Source of the DNA: CAVPEW01 sp050247895
GTDB lineage: Bacteria; Actinomycetota; Acidimicrobiia; Acidimicrobiales; VFJN01
Reading direction: 5' to 3'
Assembly (NCBI GenBank): GCA_050247895.1
Contig: JBFWTJ010000050.1
Location: forward strand, 1-16,604
Length of the DNA: 16,604 nucleotides
The position numbers and the translations under genes were made by a program. The notes under the pieces were generated by a model that saw only the letters and a program-made list of their open reading frames with translations, had not been told where the DNA came from and made no database searches. Shown here in pieces: positions 1 through 6,801 of the stretch; the stretch's first letter is position 1; each line of letters starts with the position of its first letter.

Positions 1-138
1 CTCGACGCTGCCGAGGCTCGAGGTGTCGACGTACTTGGCCTGGCTCTGCCAGATCAGCACGTAGAGCCCGCCGAGGATGAGGGCGTCGATGATCACCGCG
101 ACGACGCGCCGTCCGACCACGCTGGTGGGGTCCTGCAC
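1..138 (-). CDS. RDD-family membrane protein, N-terminal fragment
   Basis: This is a partial gene on the complement strand; its 3' part lies beyond the left edge. The 46 visible codons run from a GTG at 138. They read QDPTSVVGRRVVAVIID soon after the start, then a hydrophobic stretch (ALILGGLYVLIW). An early arginine pair followed by an Asp inside the first transmembrane helix is the hallmark of the RDD domain, found in small multi-pass membrane proteins of mostly unknown role. No Shine-Dalgarno sequence is visible; a TACAAC hexamer ends six bases before the GTG, so the mRNA may be leaderless. The gene diverges from glyS across a 62-bp gap. The family call rests on the short N-terminus only. 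Confidence 0.6.
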   Translation of the reverse strand, partial: MQDPTSVVGRRVVAVIIDALILGGLYVLIWQSQAKYVDTSSLGSVE

Positions 139-144
139 GACGCC

Positions 145-150
145 GTTGTA
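145..150 (-). promoter_or_regulatory. Possible -10 box for the RDD gene (leaderless)
   Basis: Read on the complement strand, TACAAC ends six bases before the GTG start at 138. This spacing would place transcription initiation at or next to the start codon. No convincing -35 is seen, so the call is tentative. Confidence 0.3.
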
Positions 151-186
151 GCAGGATCGCCGTCCCGGCACGCCGATGGGCACCGG

Positions 187-192
187 TAGCCT
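187..192 (+). promoter_or_regulatory. -10 box of a leaderless glyS promoter
   Basis: TAGCCT is followed by exactly eight bases and then the ATG of glyS at 201. A TANNNT element at this distance places the transcription start at the start codon, and no Shine-Dalgarno sequence precedes the ATG. dnaG has the same arrangement. No good -35 hexamer is visible. Confidence 0.5.
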
Positions 193-200
193 CGGACGCC

Positions 201-1517
<1,317 letters not shown>

Positions 1518-1570
1518 TCGTCTGAAACGGACGTCATCTTGCGCGATCTGACGGTCGTTCAAGAATTCGC

Positions 1571-1599
1571 TTGTACGTGGTCAGGGCGTCACGTAGGGT
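1571..1599 (+). promoter_or_regulatory. Promoter of the 6C-like sRNA
   Basis: TTGTAC (1571-1576) and TAGGGT (1594-1599) are separated by 17 bases. This fits the actinobacterial housekeeping consensus (TTGAC-like -35, TAGNNT -10). The predicted start near 1606 is three bases before the first hairpin of the sRNA. Assignment is by eye. Confidence 0.6.
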
Positions 1600-1605
1600 G
1601 ATCTT

Positions 1606-1696
1606 CAAGCGAGGGCTGTTCCCGCCCGCCCAGCTCTCGCGACGCAGTGGCCGCCATCAGTCCCTCCCGTGGATCGTGGCGGCCGCTGCACTTTTT
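1606..1696 (+). ncRNA. 6C-like small RNA with two C-rich hairpin loops
   Basis: A self-contained small transcription unit of about 91 nt lies in the glyS-ppdK gap. Hairpin 1 pairs 1609-1618 with 1631-1640 (10 bp, one G-U) around a 12-nt loop containing CCCGCCCGCC. Hairpin 2 pairs 1644-1656 with 1677-1689 (13 bp, one G-U) around a 20-nt loop containing TCCCTCCC, and is followed by a five-T run at 1692-1696. Two adjacent hairpins with C-rich loops in an RNA of about 90 nt, ending in an intrinsic terminator, is the architecture of the actinobacterial 6C RNA family. Its mycobacterial member (B11) pairs with G-rich mRNA sites through those loops. The loops here have interrupted C runs rather than an unbroken six, so I call it 6C-like. 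The alternative is a ppdK 5' leader element. Confidence 0.6.
1644..1696 (+). terminator. Intrinsic terminator of the 6C-like sRNA
   Basis: A 13-bp stem (1644-1656 with 1677-1689, one G-U pair) is followed two bases later by TTTTT (1692-1696). It is the only hairpin in the window with a proper T-run, which argues that the transcript ends here and does not read on into ppdK. Confidence 0.6.
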
Positions 1697-1697
1697 C

Positions 1698-1751
1698 CGC
1701 CACCTCGCGGTGGCGCCGCTCGTCCGGGCCGGCCTCTCGGGGCCGGCCCGG
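1698..1751 (+). other. Two further hairpins between the sRNA and ppdK
   Basis: CGCCACC (1698-1704) pairs with GGTGGCG (1709-1715) around a TCGC loop. Then CCGGGCCGGCC (1724-1734) pairs with GGCCGGCCCGG (1741-1751), a perfect 11-bp stem with a six-base loop. Neither has a T-run on either strand. They may be back-up termination or pausing structures downstream of the sRNA. From 1752 to the ppdK start I see only the probable ppdK promoter and ribosome binding site. Confidence 0.45.
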
Positions 1752-1817
1752 CAGGGGCACCGGCGTCGGGTGGGCGCCCCCTGGGCAGCCCGGTTCGGGG
1801 CCCGAAACGGACGCCAC

Positions 1818-1823
1818 TAGAGT
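1818..1823 (+). promoter_or_regulatory. Probable -10 box of ppdK
   Basis: TAGAGT matches the TAGNNT actinobacterial -10. The predicted start near 1830 would give a leader of about 30 nt containing the GGGGGAG ribosome binding site (1849-1855) before the GTG at 1860. The -35 position (around TTCGGG, 1794-1799) is a poor match. Confidence 0.4.
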
Positions 1824-1859
1824 CCGATCGGCCCAATCGCGCATCCCCGGGGGAGCCCC

Positions 1860-4514
1860 GTGCCCTACGTCTTCGCCTTCGATCACAAGCACCGCCGTCC
1901 GCCGATGGAGATGAAGGATCTCCTCGGTGGCAAGGGCGCCAACCTGGCGGAGATGACCTCGGTGCTGGGCCTGCCCGTGCCGCCGGGGTTCACCATCTCG
2001 ACCGACGCCTGCCGCGCCTACATGGTCGACGGCTGGCCCGAGGGGCTCGACGCCGAGGTGGCCAAGGCGCTGCGCAAGGTCGAGAAGGCGATGGGCAAGC
2101 GGCTGGGAGACCCGGCCGACCCGCTGCTGGTCAGCGTGCGGTCGGGCGCCAAGTTCTCGATGCCCGGCATGATGGACACCGTCCTCAACCTGGGCCTCAA
2201 CGACCGGTCCGTGGAGGGCCTGGCCGCCCAGACCGACGACGAGCGGTTCGCCTACGACTCGTACCGGCGCTTCATCTCCATGTACGCCCGCATCGTGCTG
2301 GGCCTGCCGGGCGAGGAGTTCGACCGGCTGCTCGACGAGGCCCGTGAGGCCGACGGCGTGGCCTCGGACGCCGAGATCGGCGCGGGCACGCTGCGCAAGC
2401 TGAGCCAGAGCTACAAGGAGGTCGTCGAGAAGGCCACCGGCGCACCGTTCCCCCAGGACCCGACCGAGCAGCTCCGGGGTGCGATCGAGGCCGTCTTCGC
2501 CTCCTGGAACGGTGCCCGGGCCATCGCCTACCGGGTCCGCGAGCGCATCTCCCACGACCTGGGGACCGCGGTGAACGTCCAGACCATGGTCTTCGGCAAC
2601 CGTGACGACGACAGCGGCACCGGCGTCGGCTTCACCCGTGACGCCTCGACCGGGGCGCAGGGTGCGTTCGGCGACTTCCTGGTCAACGCCCAGGGCGAGG
2701 ACGTCGTGGCCGGCATCCGCAACACGCTGCCGCTGTCGGCCATGGAGGAGCGCTTCCCGACCATCTACGGGCAGCTCCTCGACATCTTCGCCCGGCTCGA
2801 GAAGCACTACCGGGACATGTGCGACACCGAGTTCACCATCGAGCAGGGCAAGCTCTGGATGCTCCAGACCCGGGTCGGCAAGCGCACCGGCGCCGCGGCC
2901 CTGAAGATGGCCGTGGACATGACCCGCCAGCGGGGCTGGAAGATCTCCCGGGAGGAGGCCCTCCAGCGGGTCGCCGCCGACCACCTCGACCAGGTGCTGC
3001 ACCCCCAGTTCGCCGGGGGCGCCAAGGACGTCGTCGCCAAGGGCCTGGGCGCCTCGCCGGGCGCCGCCGTCGGCCGGGTGTACTTCACCGCCGACGAGTG
3101 CGTGGAGGCCGTCGAGCGGGGCGAGAAGGTCATCCTCGTGCGCAACGAGACCTCGCCCGAGGACGTGCACGGCATGCAGGTGGCCGAGGGCATCCTGACC
3201 GCCCGCGGCGGCCTGGTCAGCCACGCCGCGGTCGTCGCCCGTGGCTGGGGCATCCCCGCCGTGGTCGGGGCCGAGGCGGTCAAGATCAGCGGGGGTTCCT
3301 TCACCGCCGGTACGGCCACCGTGCGCACGGGTGAGGTCATCTCGCTCGACGGCACGACCGGTGAGGTCGTGCTCGGCGAGATGTCGCTCTCGGCCGCCGA
3401 GCCGCCCGAGGAGTTCCACACGATCCTCGGCTGGGCCGACAAGGTCCGCAAGGGCAAGCTCGCCGTGCGGGCCAACGCCGACAACGGCCCCGACGCGGCC
3501 AACGCCCGCCAGTTCGGCGCCGAGGGCATCGGGCTGTGCCGCACCGAGCACATGTTCCTCGGCGAGGACCGCCTGCCCGTCGTCCGGGAGATGATCCTGG
3601 CCGGCACGCCCGACGAGGAGGCCGCCGCGCTGGAGAAGCTGCGCGTGGTCCAGAAGGCCGACTTCGCCGAGATCCTCGAAGCGATGGACGGCCTGCCGGT
3701 CACCGTGCGGCTGCTCGACCCGCCGCTGCACGAGTTCCTCCCGCCGACCCACGACCTGCTGGTCAAGCAGGCCGGTGAGGGCCTCACCGACGACGAGCGC
3801 AAGCTGCTCGCCGCGGCCGAGTCGTGGCAGGAGCAGAACCCGATGCTGGGCACCCGGGGCGTGCGCCTCGGCGTGATCAAGCCCGGGCTCTACGCCATGC
3901 AGGTGCGGGCCCTGATGGAGGCCGCCATCGAGCGGGTCCAGGCCGGCGGCAAGCCGATCGTCGAGATCATGATCCCGCTCACGGTCACCCGCGAGGAGCT
4001 CATCGAGGCCCGGAGCTGGGTGGAGGGCGCCATCTCGGCCGCCACCGAGAGCCTCGAGAAGTCCAAGCGGCGGGCCCTGAAGGTCACCATCGGCACGATG
4101 GTCGAGACCCCCCGGGCCGCGATCCGCGCCGACGAGATCGCCGAGGCCGCCGACTTCTTCTCGTTCGGCACGAACGACCTGACCCAGATGACCTTCGGCT
4201 TCAGCCGTGACGACGTCGAGTCGCGGATGATGCCGGTCTACCTGGAGGCCGGGCTGCTGCGCCGGAACCCGTTCGAGACGATCGACCAGTCCGGCGTCGG
4301 CGAGCTGGTGCGCCTGGGCGTGGAGCGGGGTCGGGCCACCGACCCCACGCTGAAGCTCGGCGTGTGCGGCGAGCACGGTGGCGATCCCGAGTCGATCGAG
4401 TTCTTCTACTCGGTCGGCCTCGACTACGTGTCCTGCTCGCCGTTCCGGATCCCGATCGCCCGGCTCGCCGCGGCGCAGGCCGTCCTGGGCGCTGCTTCGA
4501 GCGACACCCGGTGA
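1860..4514 (+). CDS. ppdK: Pyruvate, phosphate dikinase
   Basis: Interconverts pyruvate, ATP and Pi with PEP, AMP and PPi; a cytoplasmic enzyme at the glycolysis/gluconeogenesis junction. The 884-aa length is normal for bacterial PPDK. The N-terminal nucleotide-binding region (about 1-340) starts with GGKGANLAEM (23-32) and contains SVRSGAKFSMPGMMDT (92-107) and GFTRDASTG (257-265). The swivelling phosphohistidine domain carries the catalytic His455 in TARGGLVSHAAVVARGWG. The C-terminal PEP/pyruvate barrel (about 515-884) shows RTEHMF (561-566), TVRLLDPPLHEF (615-626), GTMVETPRA (745-753), FGTNDLTQMTFGFSRDD (769-785) and the catalytic Cys836 in GVCGEHGGDP. The GTG start at 1860 has GGGGGAG just upstream, and the protein begins directly with the family's YVFAFDHKH. 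It has its own promoter-like TAGAGT box downstream of the sRNA. The reaction is reversible, so direction in the cell cannot be read from sequence. Confidence 0.97.
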   Translation: MPYVFAFDHKHRRPPMEMKDLLGGKGANLAEMTSVLGLPVPPGFTISTDACRAYMVDGWPEGLDAEVAKALRKVEKAMGKRLGDPADPLLVSVRSGAKFSMPGMMDTVLNLGLNDRSVEGLAAQTDDERFAYDSYRRFISMYARIVLGLPGEEFDRLLDEAREADGVASDAEIGAGTLRKLSQSYKEVVEKATGAPFPQDPTEQLRGAIEAVFASWNGARAIAYRVRERISHDLGTAVNVQTMVFGNRDDDSGTGVGFTRDASTGAQGAFGDFLVNAQGEDVVAGIRNTLPLSAMEERFPTIYGQLLDIFARLEKHYRDMCDTEFTIEQGKLWMLQTRVGKRTGAAALKMAVDMTRQRGWKISREEALQRVAADHLDQVLHPQFAGGAKDVVAKGLGASPGAAVGRVYFTADECVEAVERGEKVILVRNETSPEDVHGMQVAEGILTARGGLVSHAAVVARGWGIPAVVGAEAVKISGGSFTAGTATVRTGEVISLDGTTGEVVLGEMSLSAAEPPEEFHTILGWADKVRKGKLAVRANADNGPDAANARQFGAEGIGLCRTEHMFLGEDRLPVVREMILAGTPDEEAAALEKLRVVQKADFAEILEAMDGLPVTVRLLDPPLHEFLPPTHDLLVKQAGEGLTDDERKLLAAAESWQEQNPMLGTRGVRLGVIKPGLYAMQVRALMEAAIERVQAGGKPIVEIMIPLTVTREELIEARSWVEGAISAATESLEKSKRRALKVTIGTMVETPRAAIRADEIAEAADFFSFGTNDLTQMTFGFSRDDVESRMMPVYLEAGLLRRNPFETIDQSGVGELVRLGVERGRATDPTLKLGVCGEHGGDPESIEFFYSVGLDYVSCSPFRIPIARLAAAQAVLGAASSDTR

Positions 4515-4525
4515 CCCGTTAGTCT
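4496..4525 (+). promoter_or_regulatory. Probable promoter of the riboswitch-terC transcript
   Basis: TAGTCT (4520-4525) is a good actinobacterial -10, with a weak TTCGAG (4496-4501) 18 bases upstream, inside the 3' end of ppdK. The predicted transcription start (about 4532) falls just before the first strand of the riboswitch P1 stem at 4534, as expected for a riboswitch leader. Confidence 0.5.
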
Positions 4526-4533
4526 CGCCCTCA

Positions 4534-4652
4534 CCGGAGGGGAGTAGCCCCGATGAGCGACATCGCCATCACGGCCCTAGGGCCCGGTGTCGTCAGCCCC
4601 CGTGGCGGGCAAGACCTTCGGCTGGAAGTCCCTGTGATCTACGGCCGGAGGT
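4534..4652 (+). promoter_or_regulatory. yybP-ykoY manganese riboswitch with translational expression platform
   Basis: The conserved core of the yybP-ykoY class is present: GGGGAGTAG at 4539-4547 and GGGCAAGACCTT at 4607-4618, with GTCGTCA (4589-4595) between them. Stem P1 is CCGGAGG (4534-4540) with CCTTCGG (4615-4621). Internal hairpins are CGATG/CATCG (4551-4555 with 4561-4565) and GGCC/GGCC (4573-4576 with 4581-4584, CTAG loop). The class senses Mn2+ and typically precedes TerC/MntP-type exporters, as here. Downstream, GGCCGGAGGT (4643-4652) contains the terC ribosome binding site and repeats CCGGAGG, so it can pair with the same 4614-4624 strand used in P1. Mn2+ binding would therefore free the site (ON). 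The class call is firm; the switching model is inference. Confidence 0.92.
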
Positions 4653-4661
4653 AAACCCGAA

Positions 4662-5741
4662 TTGCTCGCCACGCTCGTGTCGGAAGCCAGTGGAAGTCGT
4701 GAGAACTTCGCGTCGTTCGACGTCGCGCTCTGGATCTGGGCGGTCTTCGTCGGCGTGGTGGCGGTGCTGCTCATCGCCGACCTGCTGCTCGTCCACCGCA
4801 CGGCCCACGTCATCACGACCAAGGAAGCGGCCATCGAGTCGGCGATCTGGATCGCCATCGGCCTGTCCTTCACGTTCTTCGTGTGGTGGTGGCACGGGGG
4901 CCAGGCCGCCGGTGAGTACATCTCGGGCTACCTGATCGAGAAGAGCCTCTCGGTCGACAACGTGTTCGTGTGGGCGATCATCATGAGCTACTTCGCCGTC
5001 CCACGCGAGTTCCAGTTCCGGGTGCTCTTCTGGGGCGTGTTCGGCGCGCTGGTCCTGCGCCTGGTGTTCATCTTCGCCGGCGTGGCCCTGCTGGAGAGCT
5101 TCGAGTGGATGCTCTTCGTGTTCGGTGCCTTCCTCATCATCACCGCGGCGCGCCTCATCCGGCACCAGAGCGAGGAGGTCCACCCGGAGAACAACCCGGT
5201 CCTCAAGATCGTCCGCCGGATCGTGCCGTCGACGACCCACTACGACGGCCAGCACCTCTTCACGAAGATCAACGGGAAGCGGCTGGCCACCCCGTTGTTC
5301 GCCGTCCTGATCGTGATCGAGACCAGCGATGTGGTGTTCGCCGTCGACTCGATCCCGGCGATCCTGGCCGTGAGCCGGGAGCAGTTCATCGTCTTCAGCT
5401 CCAACGCCTTCGCCATCCTTGGCCTGCGGGCGCTCTACTTCCTGCTGGCCGACCTGCGGGACAAGTTCGACTACCTCCAGCAGGGGCTGGCCGTCATCCT
5501 CGCCTTCGTCGGCGTGAAGATGATCATCGCCGAGTGGTACCACATCCCCACGTTCGTCTCGCTGCTGGTCATCGCGATCGTGCTGGCGGCCTCGATGATC
5601 GCCTCGGTCAAGTTCGACCGGGGCGGTGGGGACCACGGCGGCGATCCGGTCGGCCCGGCGGAGCAGGGTGCGGCCCGGGCGCTCGACGGTGCCGGGGCGG
5701 CTGCCGAGCGCGAGGCCGGGGAGGCCGTCGCCGAGGAGTAG
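4662..5741 (+). CDS. TerC-family membrane protein, probable manganese exporter (Alx/YkoY type)
   Basis: Integral membrane protein of the TerC family, whose riboswitch-controlled members export Mn2+. Of 359 aa, about 20-315 is the membrane domain, with hydrophobic segments near 21-43, 60-77, 100-112, 121-144, 147-165, 208-227, 243-263, 273-291 and 297-315. Conserved acidic motifs sit in the membrane: SVDNVF (97-102) and ETSDVVFAVDSIPA (220-233), the expected metal-coordinating positions (Asp99, Glu220, Asp223, Asp229). A central hydrophilic loop (about 166-207) and a disordered Gly/Ala/Glu-rich tail (320-359) follow Alx-like proteins. The TTG start at 4662 is chosen because GGAGGT (4647-4652) lies nine bases upstream and the protein then begins with the family's short N-terminus. 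The upstream yybP-ykoY riboswitch strongly supports a role in Mn2+ homeostasis rather than tellurite resistance. Confidence 0.9.
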   Translation: MLATLVSEASGSRENFASFDVALWIWAVFVGVVAVLLIADLLLVHRTAHVITTKEAAIESAIWIAIGLSFTFFVWWWHGGQAAGEYISGYLIEKSLSVDNVFVWAIIMSYFAVPREFQFRVLFWGVFGALVLRLVFIFAGVALLESFEWMLFVFGAFLIITAARLIRHQSEEVHPENNPVLKIVRRIVPSTTHYDGQHLFTKINGKRLATPLFAVLIVIETSDVVFAVDSIPAILAVSREQFIVFSSNAFAILGLRALYFLLADLRDKFDYLQQGLAVILAFVGVKMIIAEWYHIPTFVSLLVIAIVLAASMIASVKFDRGGGDHGGDPVGPAEQGAARALDGAGAAAEREAGEAVAEE

Positions 5742-5745
5742 GCCG

Positions 5746-6666
5746 ATGGCCGACGGCCGGTTCGCCCCCAGCCCGAGCGGGCCTCTGCACCTCGGGAACC
5801 TCCGCACCGCGCTGCTGGCCTGGCTCTACGCTCGCCAGGCCGGCAGCCGGTTCCTGGTCCGGGTCGAGGACCTCGACCCGGTGTCGTCCCGGCCCGAGCA
5901 CGTGGCCGGCCACCTGGCCGACCTCGCCGCGCTGGGGCTGGCCTGGGACGGTCCGGTGGTGGTGCAGTCGGAGCGGCGGGCGCTGCACGACGCCGCGCTG
6001 CGCCGGCTGGTGGACGCCGGGACGACCTACCCCTGCTACTGCTCGCGCCGCGAGGTCCGCGAAGCCGCGGTGGCCGCCCACGGGGACGAGGGCGCGGCCA
6101 CCTATCCGGGGACCTGCCGGGACCTCGGTCCCGCGGCGCGGGCCCGGCGGGAGGCGGAGGGCCGCCGGCCGGCGCTGCGCCTGCGGGCCGAAGGCGTGCG
6201 CGTCGCGGTGCACGACCGCTTCGCCGGGCGCGTCGAGCGTGACGTCGACGACGTCGTGCTGCGCCGCGCCGACGGGGTGCCCGCCTACAACCTGGCCGTC
6301 GTGGTCGACGACGTCGAGCAGGGAGTCGAGGAGGTGGTGCGTGGCGTCGACCTGCTCGACGTGACGCCCACGCAGGCCCACCTGGCCGACCTGCTCGGCC
6401 TGCCCCGGCCGGCGTGGACCCACGTGGCGCTGGTCGTGGGCCCCGACGGGGCGCGCCTGGCCAAGCGGCACGGCGCCGTGTCGTTGGCCGAGCTCGGCGC
6501 CCGGGGCGTGGCACCGGGCCGGGTGCGGGCCTGGATGGGTGCCGGCCTGGGCCTGTGCGAGCCCGACGAGCCGGTCGCGGTCGAGCTGCTGCTCGAGCGC
6601 TTCGACCCGTCGGTAGCTCCGCCGACCTGGACCTTCGATCCGTCCCGGGCCGACCCCGGTCGCTGA
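5746..6666 (+). CDS. gluQ: Glutamyl-Q tRNA(Asp) synthetase
   Basis: A 306-aa paralogue of the glutamyl-tRNA synthetase catalytic core without the anticodon-binding domain. GluQ-RS activates glutamate and attaches it to queuosine-34 of tRNA-Asp. Visible are RFAPSPSGPLHLGNLRTAL (5-23, HIGH-type motif), RVEDLDP (39-45), and a zinc site with the GluQ pattern Cys97-x-Cys99, Tyr120, Cys124. PAYNLAVVVDD (179-189), RGVDLLDVTPTQ (199-210) and LAKRHGA (238-244, degenerate KMSKS loop) follow. The ATG at 5746 is chosen over in-frame upstream codons because those lie inside terC, the HIGH motif starts at the expected distance, and GAGGAG precedes it. It begins four bases after terC, so the two are probably co-transcribed. 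Its presence implies that the host makes queuosine (Tgt pathway); this cannot be checked here. Confidence 0.9.
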   Translation: MADGRFAPSPSGPLHLGNLRTALLAWLYARQAGSRFLVRVEDLDPVSSRPEHVAGHLADLAALGLAWDGPVVVQSERRALHDAALRRLVDAGTTYPCYCSRREVREAAVAAHGDEGAATYPGTCRDLGPAARARREAEGRRPALRLRAEGVRVAVHDRFAGRVERDVDDVVLRRADGVPAYNLAVVVDDVEQGVEEVVRGVDLLDVTPTQAHLADLLGLPRPAWTHVALVVGPDGARLAKRHGAVSLAELGARGVAPGRVRAWMGAGLGLCEPDEPVAVELLLERFDPSVAPPTWTFDPSRADPGR

Positions 6667-6707
6667 GCCCGCCCGCGGGACCCGGCCTCGCACCTGCTCG
6701 GGCGGGC
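6667..6707 (+). terminator. Hairpin directly after gluQ
   Basis: GCCCGCCCG (6667-6675), starting at the base after the gluQ stop codon, is perfectly complementary to CGGGCGGGC (6699-6707), with a 23-nt loop. There is no T-run, as is common for actinobacterial 3'-end hairpins. Termination is inferred from position. Confidence 0.4.
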
Positions 6708-6754
6708 CCGGGCCCACGTGGTCGCCGTCTCGGGGGGACCGGCGCGCGCCCGTC

Positions 6755-6778
6755 GGGCCCGGCCGTGGGGCCGGGCCC
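6755..6778 (+). terminator. Perfect 10-bp hairpin just upstream of dnaG
   Basis: GGGCCCGGCC (6755-6764) pairs with GGCCGGGCCC (6769-6778) around a GTGG loop. All ten base pairs are G-C. It ends ten bases before the dnaG -10 box and covers the place of its -35. There is no T-run. It may stop read-through from terC-gluQ or influence dnaG initiation. Confidence 0.4.
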
Positions 6779-6787
6779 TGCGACCAC

Positions 6788-6793
6788 TACCGT
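6788..6793 (+). promoter_or_regulatory. -10 box of a leaderless dnaG promoter
   Basis: TACCGT ends eight bases before the ATG at 6802, the same geometry as glyS. No Shine-Dalgarno sequence is seen in front of this ATG, which supports a leaderless mRNA. No -35 is recognisable. Confidence 0.45.
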
Positions 6794-6801
6794 CCAACCC
6801 G

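Noticed and set aside
1524..1813. Ten-base direct repeat GAAACGGACG at 1524-1533 and 1804-1813, flanking the sRNA region
   Set aside because: The repeat is short, unaccompanied by inverted ends or a transposase, and plausible by chance in G+C-rich DNA; there is no evidence of a mobile element.
1605..4376. A 923-codon open frame on the complement strand across ppdK
   Set aside because: It is a composition artefact: the shadow of ppdK in G+C-rich codons, rich in His/Gly/Leu/Val repeats, with no recognisable domain. Similar shadows lie over dnaG, terC, the P450 and MFS genes.
4553..4654. A 33-codon ORF (ATG at 4553) with GGAGGGGAG upstream, looking like a leader peptide for terC
   Set aside because: The apparent ribosome binding site is the invariant GGGGAGTAG of the yybP-ykoY aptamer, and the ATG lies inside a hairpin strand (CGATG/CATCG). 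The coding look is explained by the riboswitch.
4662..5741. Tellurite resistance function for the TerC-family protein
   Set aside because: No other ter genes are present, and the upstream Mn2+ riboswitch points to manganese export.
5626..5745. Upstream in-frame extension of gluQ to 5626
   Set aside because: It would overlap the terC coding region by over 100 bases and place the HIGH motif much too far from the N-terminus; ATG 5746 has a ribosome binding site and the family N-terminus.
6718..6801. In-frame extension of dnaG to a GTG at 6718
   Set aside because: The extra 28 residues are Arg/Gly/Pro-rich low-complexity sequence read through a perfect hairpin; primases start like the protein from ATG 6802.
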